The position numbers and the translations under genes were made by a program. Below, piece after piece: positions 1 through 6,792 of a stretch of DNA of 6,910 bases. The stretch comes from Planctomycetota bacterium (GTDB lineage: Bacteria; Planctomycetota; UBA11346): the NCBI GenBank assembly GCA_947440715.1, contig CANETI010000137.1, forward strand, positions 1 through 6,910. Reading direction: 5' to 3'. Within the stretch, counting starts at the first letter, position 1; every line of letters starts with the position of its first letter. Below the pieces are notes generated by a model that saw nothing but the letters and a program-made list of their open reading frames with translations, was not told where the DNA came from and searched no databases.

Positions 1-134
1 ATACCATTGAAGCGGAAGTGGAACTAACACCAACAGAACAACGCCCAGGGGTCTTTTTATATGGTGAGCGTGATCGCTGGGACGACTACAATTTAGGCTT
101 AATTTTGCGTTTTTCTTGGGGCGGTGACGAATGA
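1..134 (+). CDS. C-terminal end of a probable TamB-like translocation/assembly protein (partial)
   Basis: Only the last 43 residues are visible, read in frame from position 3 to the TGA at 132-134; the gene begins before the window. The tail contains GERDRWDDYNLGL and then a short amphipathic strand (LILRFSW) before a polar end. This resembles the C-terminal beta-strand tail of TamB/DUF490 proteins, which span the periplasm and dock onto an Omp85 barrel. The next gene is an Omp85 protein and its ATG lies inside this gene's stop (ATGA, 131-134), so the two are very probably co-transcribed and translationally coupled. The TamB call rests on a short tail plus context. Another periplasmic or outer-membrane protein ending in a beta-strand cannot be excluded. 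Confidence 0.55.
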   Translation, partial: TIEAEVELTPTEQRPGVFLYGERDRWDDYNLGLILRFSWGGDE

Positions 135-2194
135 GCCGCCGCGTATTCCAGATAAGCGTTTTGTGCTTACTGATATTTTTCATGATGGGCTGTAACGATA
201 TTGCTCGATTCAATGGCAATAAGGCGACTTCAGATAATGAACTAGAATTTATTGTGCGCCGTCCGTTATCGAATTGGACTGAAACAAAGCGGCAGGCTGA
301 TTTAATAGACGCCGCAGAGGCGATTCGTAATCGTCTTGACCATCTTGGTTATGTTTGGGCAGAAGTAGAAGGTGAGCCACCGCTCGCCAATGAAGAGAGT
401 GATCAATTACCAAGGTTTACCATTCGCGAAGGTCCCCGTGTTCGTATTGGATCGATGACTTTCGAGCGCGTCGGCAACGACTCCGCACTGTCCGATGCCG
501 TATTAAGGTCGGTATGCCAATTTGGTACGTGGTATACCACCGCGAGTTTCAAAGAAGCCCCAGGACGCATCACGCGAGCATTACGCTTAAAGGGACATTT
601 AACGGGGAAAGTATCTGCGGCGAAAGTCACGTGGAATGACGCCAAAGACAAATCAGATATTCATTTTATTATCACTCCAGGCCCCGTATTTATCGTTGGC
701 AGTGAAAGCTTGCTATTTGAGGGAGATGAAAAAATACGTGCGGATTTAACTCAATTATTGGATAAAAAAGGCACCACCTGTCATCCCCGCCTAGCAGCTG
801 AAACCGCCGCGCGCATACGCACGTATTTAGCAAATCGCGGATATTTGCAGGCGCAGGTGACAAGCGAGCAACGTATTTTGGGTGAGCCAACCAGTAATCA
901 GACTAGCCTAGAAATTGTTTTAAACGTAACGAGTGGTCAGCAACACGTGGTCCGCGAGGTGGTTAAAGTTGGTGGAGGACGGACGAGTAATTCTTTTTTT
1001 AATCATCATTTACGTGACGTTGCCGTTGGCGAACCCTTGTCGCAAGAAAAACTCGATGGAGCGATGTCAGCGCTTACCCTCACCGGTTTGTACCGCCAAG
1101 TGAAATCAGAAACGAAACCGGCAGAGGCTAATGCGGAAAAAAAAGCCAATGAGCAAGTGGATACGGATGTAGTAGTAAATTTAAAAGAAAACTCTACACA
1201 TCACGTCGATTTTTCCGTCGGCTATGGCAGTTATGAACAACTTCGTGGCGGTGTAGAATATGTCGATGAGCATCTCTTTGGTCGCGGCCTGCGTTTCAAT
1301 ACGGGTGTTCACGCCAGTATGAAGAGCTGGGAAACAGAAGCAGGATTATCGGATCCCTATTTATTAGGTCCCGGTCGACGCGTGGGCGTTGATGTGCTGC
1401 ACAGCGAGCGTGAATTACCATCGTTTAATCGAGAAGAATCCAGTGCAACCTTCACCGTGAGTCAACGGATGCGTCCCATATTTGACCCTGCGGCCTATGA
1501 AGGTCGGGTGACGTATGAATATAAACGATCAGAAGATTATCGCGTTACCGCTCCCATTCCTGGAGAGGAAGAGCTGGGACAATATACCACAAGCACGGTT
1601 GGTTTAAATATGCGTCGTGATTCGCGAGAGCCCAAGTTAGTCGATCCGGAATCGGGAACCTACGCACAAGTGGGTATTAATATAAGTGCGAAACCACTTG
1701 GTGCAGATGTACAATTTGTTGAAGTTTATGGAAATTGGAGCGCCAACGTGAGTCCGATGCGTTGGTTAGTTGCCACCGTCAATGTTGGTGGACGCACGCG
1801 TAGACCGCTAGAAACCGAAAGTCTGCCAATTGGTGAACGTATTTTCTTAGGTGGCGAAGACACCGTGCGTTCCTTTACCAAAGATGATTTAGGCCCACGC
1901 GATGCGAATGGCGATCCACAAGGCGGTTTGACTAGTATGGTTAGTAATTTGGAACTGCGTTGGCGACCTTCATATGCCTATCCCAATATAGAAATTGCGA
2001 CGTTTTATGATATCGGCATGGTTGATCCCAATCCGTGGTCTATGAGCGGTCCACCTGGACAAGCCCTCGGCGGCGGCTTGCGCTATCGCACGCCAGTTGG
2101 ACCGATTCGGCTTGACGGTGCCTATAATCCCGGCGACCGCCTGGGAGCAAAACATCCATATGCGATCCATTTGGCAGTGGGATTCGCTTTCTAA
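131..2194 (+). CDS. Omp85-superfamily outer membrane protein, TamA/BamA-like, with lipoprotein-type signal
   Basis: This 687-residue protein is a POTRA-plus-barrel Omp85 protein. Residues 1-21 form a signal sequence: MSRR, a hydrophobic core, and MMGC with Cys21 placed as in a lipobox. About 50-103 looks like the end of a first POTRA domain. Further POTRA-like units lie at about 104-186, 187-270 and 271-353, each with the helix and strand pattern of the family; the last has a charged Ala/Glu/Lys-rich insert at about 326-346. The 16-strand barrel (PF01103-like) runs from about 354 to 687. Its opening segment GYGSYEQLRGGVEY leads to HLFGRG. The L6 signature at 570-600 reads RIFLGGEDTVRSF, with VRSF for the usual VRGF. 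The chain ends in VGFAF with the terminal Phe expected of a beta-signal. The family inserts or translocates proteins at the outer membrane. The upstream TamB-like tail favours a TamA-type role over the essential BamA, but this is inferred. A GGTGA just before the start may act as ribosome binding site. Confidence 0.93.
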   Translation: MSRRVFQISVLCLLIFFMMGCNDIARFNGNKATSDNELEFIVRRPLSNWTETKRQADLIDAAEAIRNRLDHLGYVWAEVEGEPPLANEESDQLPRFTIREGPRVRIGSMTFERVGNDSALSDAVLRSVCQFGTWYTTASFKEAPGRITRALRLKGHLTGKVSAAKVTWNDAKDKSDIHFIITPGPVFIVGSESLLFEGDEKIRADLTQLLDKKGTTCHPRLAAETAARIRTYLANRGYLQAQVTSEQRILGEPTSNQTSLEIVLNVTSGQQHVVREVVKVGGGRTSNSFFNHHLRDVAVGEPLSQEKLDGAMSALTLTGLYRQVKSETKPAEANAEKKANEQVDTDVVVNLKENSTHHVDFSVGYGSYEQLRGGVEYVDEHLFGRGLRFNTGVHASMKSWETEAGLSDPYLLGPGRRVGVDVLHSERELPSFNREESSATFTVSQRMRPIFDPAAYEGRVTYEYKRSEDYRVTAPIPGEEELGQYTTSTVGLNMRRDSREPKLVDPESGTYAQVGINISAKPLGADVQFVEVYGNWSANVSPMRWLVATVNVGGRTRRPLETESLPIGERIFLGGEDTVRSFTKDDLGPRDANGDPQGGLTSMVSNLELRWRPSYAYPNIEIATFYDIGMVDPNPWSMSGPPGQALGGGLRYRTPVGPIRLDGAYNPGDRLGAKHPYAIHLAVGFAF

Positions 2195-2262
2195 CGCTCC
2201 GCGGTTTCCTCGCGCATGATTTTTACGACCGAGGTCTTTTCACCGCAAAATAAGCGTCAGAA

Positions 2263-3153
2263 TTAAATAAATGAAATAGCCTGAATGTGATCGGGTGCCT
2301 TCAGCAAGTCTTTCCACGCAATGCCATCCTTCGACGTGACAATGCGGCCTTTGTAGGCGACGCCGACAAAAATATTATTGCCGTAAGCGCAGGATACCGG
2401 GGCATTTTCGTTTGGTGCTCGTTTCCATTTTTGGCCGTCGTTTGAGGTATATGTCGCACCAAGGCCGACCGCGACGAATTCTTTGCCGGTGAAGACGACG
2501 GCGTGTAGATGTTCGCCTTCTTCCCCCATTTGTCGCTCACTCCATTTTAATCCATCGCTGCTCGACATGCGTAGACCATGCAAACCGACTCCGACGATGC
2601 GGCCATTGCCATAGGCTACGGCAATTAGCGTGTCGGCGGCGACTTGATTTTCAGCATCTTTCCACTCTCGACCGTTAACCGAGACAGATTTCAAACCAAA
2701 GTTTCCAATGCCAATCCATTTATCACCAATCCACAGTGCTTTATTGAGTGAACGTTTTTCTCGCTTAAAGCGTTCACCCCAGTCATTGCCATCAGCGGAC
2801 AATAACATGGTGCCAGCGTCTTCGGCGTTGACTCCACCAGATAAAATGGCCAAAAACTGACCGCTGCCAAAGGCAACGTTACGTAACATATAAACATAGT
2901 CGCTTTTTTGTTTTTGTAGGATCCAGGTAGTTAAATCGGTACTGCGATAAAATACATTTTCACCAGTGCCATTTAATCCACCGACGACAACGCAACCGTT
3001 GCCCGCAGCAATACTGCCAAGCGTATATGGTTTATCGGCGATTTGCGCTTCGCTCCACTGAGTTCCATTTTTACTGGTCATCCGTAAGCCCATACGGCCG
3101 ACCGCTAAAAAGCCGCCAAAGGTGGGTTTAATCGAAGATGAATCATCGGCCAT
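2263..3153 (-). CDS. Seven-repeat Asp-box (BNR-like) beta-propeller protein of unknown function
   Basis: The 296 residues are almost entirely seven copies of a unit of about 40 residues: a glycine-containing turn, a strand such as FVAVG, a second strand, and an Asp-box S-x-[DN]-G-x-x-W. The boxes end at Trp33, 77, 125, 164, 204, 243 and 280; six fit the pattern and the second (STDLTTW) lacks the Gly. Blades 2 and 3 carry longer loops. This predicts a seven-bladed propeller, a fold used for ligand or protein binding and in glycoside hydrolases. No catalytic set of a sialidase is evident, so a binding or scaffold role is more likely. The start is fixed: an in-frame TAA lies two codons upstream, and an AGGA sits 8 nt before the ATG. 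The N-terminus (MADDSSS) is polar, with no signal peptide. It is the last gene of the minus-strand unit, 22 bp after the DUF1552 gene. The specific function is not recognised. Confidence 0.87.
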   Translation of the reverse strand: MADDSSSIKPTFGGFLAVGRMGLRMTSKNGTQWSEAQIADKPYTLGSIAAGNGCVVVGGLNGTGENVFYRSTDLTTWILQKQKSDYVYMLRNVAFGSGQFLAILSGGVNAEDAGTMLLSADGNDWGERFKREKRSLNKALWIGDKWIGIGNFGLKSVSVNGREWKDAENQVAADTLIAVAYGNGRIVGVGLHGLRMSSSDGLKWSERQMGEEGEHLHAVVFTGKEFVAVGLGATYTSNDGQKWKRAPNENAPVSCAYGNNIFVGVAYKGRIVTSKDGIAWKDLLKAPDHIQAISFI

Positions 3154-3161
3154 GAATTAGG

Positions 3162-3165
3162 TCCT
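3162..3165 (-). promoter_or_regulatory. Ribosome binding site of the propeller gene
   Basis: On the minus strand this reads AGGA, 8 nt before the ATG at 3153-3151. Together with the in-frame TAA at 3159-3157 it supports this start and argues against an unseen N-terminal signal peptide. The site lies in the 22-bp gap after the DUF1552 stop codon. Confidence 0.6.
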
Positions 3166-3175
3166 ATGCAATTTG

Positions 3176-4636
3176 TTACAATTGTCCGAGTCGGCCAGAA
3201 CTATTACCAAATGCCGCACGCGGATCACCCATGCGATTCAGCATTTCGACGTACAGGTTGGCTACCGGAGTATCTTGCGGAAAAGCGACATGACGCCCCG
3301 TGCGGATCGTGCCCTTGGCGCGGCCCGCTAATAAAATGGGATAATCTTTGGTGCCGTGTCCGCCGTTGGCCATATAACTGGTGTACATCACCATGCTGTT
3401 GTCGAGCAGGCTGCTGCCGACTTCATCAATGGCGCGCATTTTACTCAGCATCTTTTCAAATTGCACCGTGTACCATTCATGAATTTGGCGACAGGCTTCG
3501 CGCGACAGGGGATCGGCTTTGGTAATGGGATTGGCGTTGCCTTGGTGTTCCAAGGTGTGGTGATGCAATTCATTCGTCACCGTGACGACGCCATCCCATA
3601 ATTCTCCATCGTCGCCAATGGCCATGGTCACGACGCGCGTGGTATCCGTTTGCATGGCGAGAATCGCGAGTGTGCTCATTAATTCGATATATTCAGCGCG
3701 TTGGTCTACGTCCGCATCGCGCCATTTTAATTTCCATTCTTTCGCGCCATCAATTGGCAATTTAATTTTAGAAGGTGTATTTCCGCGGTCATTGGCTTCG
3801 GCAATGGCGCGTTGGTCTAATTTAACTATGCGCGTTTCTAAGCTATGGACGGATTCGAGAAATTCACCGATGCGTTGCTGATCAGCCTTGCCGAGTTTCT
3901 TTTGTAGGGCTTTGGCGTCTTGTAAAACGAGATCAATGACCAATTGATCATCGGTGGCAGCGCCCTTTGCACTGTCGCTTTTCCCTGCAGGAGGACGTTG
4001 TGCCGTTGCGCGTTTACTGTCTTTCGACCAGCGTGGCACGGTTGGTGCGCGACCTTTGAATAAACGGTCAAATACCTGGCGCAAATCGCCTTCGTAGGGA
4101 ACCGTAGAGCCGGCTTCGCTCCACGAATAAGTCTGCTCACCATTTGGCTGTCCTATTTCAAGTGACGGCAAAATGGTTTCACCAGCGACGGCTGCTGCTG
4201 CGACTTGATCGACAGAGACAGTCGACTTGGGAACTTTTCCTTCCCACAGGAATTCATTGGTGCCGGTTAAATGGAGCCCCGCACAATTGGTATGTGCATT
4301 GCCGCCGCCTTTTTGTTTACCGAGATGGCAAAGTCCGGAGAGCACTAATAAATCGGCTTTGTGTCGTTCCAGCGGACGTAAGATCGAGGGCAATTTATCT
4401 AAGGGACCTTCTTTAGTTGGTTTCCACGATTCAATGACGGTTCCGCCAGAAACGGTGACAATAAATTGTCGTAGCGGAGGCGCTTCAGCATCATGGTCGG
4501 GTTCAGCGGCAGCGAGTGGTAGCGATTCAAAGATCGGTAAAGCAAGCAGTGCGCCGGTGGCCAACAAAAAATGACGGCGGCGCATGGCGACGGATTTCGC
4601 TGATGGTTTCGCAACTGGTGGCGGTGGTGTGCTCAT
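3176..4636 (-). CDS. DUF1552 (HXXSHH-type) exported protein with Tat-like signal
   Basis: The 486 residues match the DUF1552 family (PF07586). Family marks are a conserved C-terminal third with LLDNSMVMY (411-419), PILLAG (433-438), TGRH (446-449), TPVANLY (456-462) and a closing FGNSSGRLGQL (476-486). The residues R20-R21-H22-F23-L24, followed by a hydrophobic stretch and LAAAE, form a likely twin-arginine signal with cleavage near 44, so the protein is probably exported folded, perhaps with a cofactor. The family's histidine motif is represented by HTLEHQ (360-365), so the usual Ser and last His are Glu and Gln here. A polar, Lys/Ala/Pro-rich linker lies at about 196-230. The start lies 2 bp after the DUF1592 stop (TAATAATG), which suggests coupled translation; Met18, directly before the RRR, is an alternative start. 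No biochemical activity is established for the family as far as I know. The family call is strong, the role unknown. Confidence 0.92.
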   Translation of the reverse strand: MSTPPPPVAKPSAKSVAMRRRHFLLATGALLALPIFESLPLAAAEPDHDAEAPPLRQFIVTVSGGTVIESWKPTKEGPLDKLPSILRPLERHKADLLVLSGLCHLGKQKGGGNAHTNCAGLHLTGTNEFLWEGKVPKSTVSVDQVAAAAVAGETILPSLEIGQPNGEQTYSWSEAGSTVPYEGDLRQVFDRLFKGRAPTVPRWSKDSKRATAQRPPAGKSDSAKGAATDDQLVIDLVLQDAKALQKKLGKADQQRIGEFLESVHSLETRIVKLDQRAIAEANDRGNTPSKIKLPIDGAKEWKLKWRDADVDQRAEYIELMSTLAILAMQTDTTRVVTMAIGDDGELWDGVVTVTNELHHHTLEHQGNANPITKADPLSREACRQIHEWYTVQFEKMLSKMRAIDEVGSSLLDNSMVMYTSYMANGGHGTKDYPILLAGRAKGTIRTGRHVAFPQDTPVANLYVEMLNRMGDPRAAFGNSSGRLGQL

Positions 4637-4638
4637 TA

Positions 4639-6537
4639 TTATTTCCCAGGTGCGCGCATCAAAAATGGGGTGCTGGTCACAATCCCCATAATGAGCGAAG
4701 AGAAGCGGTGTCCATCGGCATCAAGACGTGCCAGAACATCTTGCACGACCACTTCATCTGCCGTGATCAAATCTCGCCCAGTGGCGTAGAGCAAAAATTG
4801 GCTGACCAACGTTCGCATAACTTGGCTGCGATTTTTCCATAAAATGGTACGCAAATCATTGGCTCCGGTCATTTTCTCGCCGGTGGGTAAGGTGCCGTTG
4901 GTGTCCAGGGGCCGCGCAGCGGTGGATTCGCGCCACGCACCAATGGCATCATAATTATCGAGAGAAAATCCAAGCGGATCCATTTTGCGATGACAGCTAG
5001 CGCAGGCGGCGTCCGTCACGTGTTTTTCTAATTGATCACGAAATGATTTTGCTGCAGTCCCAGGTGTAGTGTCTTCGCTAATGGGCTCGACATCAGCGGG
5101 CGGCGGTGGTGGCGGTGTTCCCAACAGCACTTCCAGCACCCATTTACCACGCAGTGTTGGACTGGTGCGATACGTGTGGCTGGTCATGGTTAGAACGCTT
5201 CCCATGCCTAAAACACCGCCGCGATTCATGCCAGTAGGTATCGCGACCTTGCGTAATTCAGCGCCCGTCACGCCAGCTATACCATAATGACTGGCTAATT
5301 CTTCGTTTACGTAGAGGTGATCGCTTTTTAAGAGATCCAGTAGCGAACCATTATTTTTTCGTAATTCATTGACGAAGGTGAGGGTTTCGTCATACATCGC
5401 TTTACGCAGCGTTTCGGTAAACGACGGAAAATTACTTTGCATTGGTCGGGCGCGGTCCAAATGGTCAATTTGCAACCACGTGGCAAAGAAACCCTCGCTT
5501 AGTGCGCGTGCTCGATCATCGGCCAAAAGGCGTACGACTTGGGCTTCTAAAATAGCGGGTTGCGTCAACGTGCCTTTGTCGGCGAGCATCGACAATTCGT
5601 CATCCGGCGTGGTCGACCACAATAAATAGGACAGCCGAGTAGCTAAATCGAATGAGCTAATCGGATAAGCCTCTTTGCTGCGTGCCCCGCCACGATCTTG
5701 TTCGATACGAAAAAGAAAATTTGGTGAAACCAAGACGGCGCACAAGGTCGTGCGTATGGAATCTTCAAAGGGACGAGATGCGGCCAACGTATCGAATAAT
5801 TTATATAAGCGTGCGCTTTCTTCTGGCGCCACTGGACGACGATATGCCCGTCGTGCGAAACGGGTAATAATGGTGCGCGCGGCGGTTTTTTGTGTGGTCG
5901 CTGTTTTGCCTGGGTCGGCAATGACGACCATTTTCCAACCAGCTGAATCCGGTGTTAATGCAGTGAGTGCTTGTTTGGCTGCGGCATGGTATTTTTCAAA
6001 TAATAAAGGCGGAATGTTGAGCGTGCCAGCATACGTATCGTAACCGCGTTCATTATCGCTGGGCAGACTCACTAATTCAGCCGCATCAATGGGAATGCCC
6101 AATAAATCACGGACGCTATTGCGATATTGTATGCGGGTTAACCGCCGAATCGGCATGATGCCGGGATCTTTGACTTTCACCGCATCGGCTAAGGCGTCTT
6201 TGATGGTCGCATTTAACCACTCACGCAGCATGGCACGGTCAGCATCAGTCAGTGAATTCTTAGACTCTTCTGGGGGCATTTCTTTGTTGGCTAATTGTTC
6301 ATCTACTTTGCGCCAAGTCGGCAAATCACGCTTAACGGCGGCCTCATCGATAAATTCTTTCAAATCGACGCCAGCTTTAGTTTTTTTCTCTCCATGACAG
6401 TCAAAACAATAATTTTTGAGTAATGGTTGAATGGTCGATTTAAAATCGACGGCAACGGCGGCAGATCCTCTCCCCATCATCGGTAACATGCCGACTAAAA
6501 GGGTTATAATAAATAGCTGGCGTAAGAAGATCATCAT
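4639..6537 (-). CDS. DUF1592-family exported two-haem cytochrome-like protein (PSCyt1/DUF1587/1595/1592/1588/1585)
   Basis: The 632 residues show the standard domain order of this planctomycete-type family. Residues 1-29 are a Sec signal (hydrophobic 8-21, AVA before cleavage near 29). A cytochrome c-like domain (about 32-115) has CFDCH at 44-48 with Met87 in KEMPPEE as likely axial ligand. DUF1587 begins at RRLTRIQYRNSVRDLLG (131-147). DUF1595 includes FARRAYRRPV (227-236). DUF1592 spans about 292-420 with DLATRLSYLLW (297-307). DUF1588 spans about 436-535 with NRGGVLGMGSVLT (438-450), a run of six prolines (475-480) and a second haem site CASCH (512-516) followed by KMDPLG. DUF1585 ends the chain (about 550-627). 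It is presumably a periplasmic electron-transfer or oxidative protein; the substrate is unknown. It heads the unit with DUF1552, its frequent partner. The start is a tandem ATGATG with no Shine-Dalgarno close by. An in-frame TAA at 6564-6562 limits extension upstream, with no ATG, GTG or TTG between. Confidence 0.94.
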   Translation of the reverse strand: MMIFLRQLFIITLLVGMLPMMGRGSAAVAVDFKSTIQPLLKNYCFDCHGEKKTKAGVDLKEFIDEAAVKRDLPTWRKVDEQLANKEMPPEESKNSLTDADRAMLREWLNATIKDALADAVKVKDPGIMPIRRLTRIQYRNSVRDLLGIPIDAAELVSLPSDNERGYDTYAGTLNIPPLLFEKYHAAAKQALTALTPDSAGWKMVVIADPGKTATTQKTAARTIITRFARRAYRRPVAPEESARLYKLFDTLAASRPFEDSIRTTLCAVLVSPNFLFRIEQDRGGARSKEAYPISSFDLATRLSYLLWSTTPDDELSMLADKGTLTQPAILEAQVVRLLADDRARALSEGFFATWLQIDHLDRARPMQSNFPSFTETLRKAMYDETLTFVNELRKNNGSLLDLLKSDHLYVNEELASHYGIAGVTGAELRKVAIPTGMNRGGVLGMGSVLTMTSHTYRTSPTLRGKWVLEVLLGTPPPPPPADVEPISEDTTPGTAAKSFRDQLEKHVTDAACASCHRKMDPLGFSLDNYDAIGAWRESTAARPLDTNGTLPTGEKMTGANDLRTILWKNRSQVMRTLVSQFLLYATGRDLITADEVVVQDVLARLDADGHRFSSLIMGIVTSTPFLMRAPGK

Positions 6538-6592
6538 GATGTAACGGTTGGTGTGAATACCTTATGACCGAATAGTCGAGCAACTATGGACA

Positions 6593-6748
6593 ATGGTGGG
6601 TGAATCGTTTGAGCGATGTTGGGGTTCCAACGGACTCATTTGGCTCGGGATTTTAGTAGGTCATTCCGCTTATTTAGTGGTGAGTACAACAATCCCACGC
6701 CAAATGTACGGCTCATGTCCCATGGGCGGTATTGGGCAGGTGCCTTAG
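6593..6748 (+). CDS. Possible 51-residue single-span membrane peptide
   Basis: This small frame begins with ATG at 6593 and ends with TAG at 6746-6748. The product starts MVGESFERCWG and has one hydrophobic segment at about residues 14-30 (GLIWLGILVGHSAYLVV). It ends in a polar tail with SCPMGG and two cysteines in all (9 and 42). The membrane-like composition contrasts with the overlapping frame (positions 1 mod 3), which is rich in Arg and Ser there and looks non-coding. The frame ends 44 bp before the proposed permease start, so it could be a small partner of that transporter. Against it: no clear Shine-Dalgarno and no recognised family. A degraded or frameshifted N-terminus of the permease is an alternative. 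Confidence 0.35.
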   Translation: MVGESFERCWGSNGLIWLGILVGHSAYLVVSTTIPRQMYGSCPMGGIGQVP

Positions 6749-6782
6749 CTGGACTCGCGGGGAACTGGAACACGCTGCTCGC

Positions 6783-6787
6783 AGGAG
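6783..6787 (+). promoter_or_regulatory. Ribosome binding site that decides the permease start
   Basis: AGGAG is followed by a 5-nt spacer and GTG at 6793. It is the best Shine-Dalgarno match in this intergenic region, and it places the start directly before the first transmembrane segment. The in-frame ATGs at 6616 and 6715 lack comparable sites. Confidence 0.55.
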
Positions 6788-6792
6788 TTCGC

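Noticed and set aside
2195..2262. Possible bidirectional terminator between the convergent genes (GACC-GA-GGTC followed by TTTT, and CGCG-7 nt-CGCG)
   Set aside because: The first has a 2-nt loop and only four pairs; the second has four pairs and no T-run after it. Neither is a convincing intrinsic terminator.
2263..3153. Sialidase or other glycoside hydrolase for the propeller protein
   Set aside because: Asp-boxes are present, but no arginine triad or other recognisable catalytic residues could be placed, and there is no signal peptide.
3166..4574. Several open frames of 80-120 codons on the plus strand across the DUF1552 gene
   Set aside because: They are antisense to a strong family match, have skewed Arg/Cys/Trp-rich composition, and show no domains. 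They are shadows of the real gene.
5069..6397. Plus-strand open frames opposite the DUF1592 gene
   Set aside because: They lie antisense to conserved domains, with low-complexity Ser/Arg-rich products; one is a glycine run that only mirrors the proline run.
6545..6640. Promoter for the minus-strand unit (TTGCTC, 18-nt spacer, TATTCA)
   Set aside because: Each box matches the sigma-70 consensus at only about three of six positions. That is no better than chance in this sequence.
6616..6792. Longer permease start at ATG 6616 or ATG 6715
   Set aside because: The frame is open, but neither ATG has a good Shine-Dalgarno. The added residues are Arg/Ser-rich at first and do not resemble the family's N-terminus. 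GTG 6793 with AGGAG fits better.
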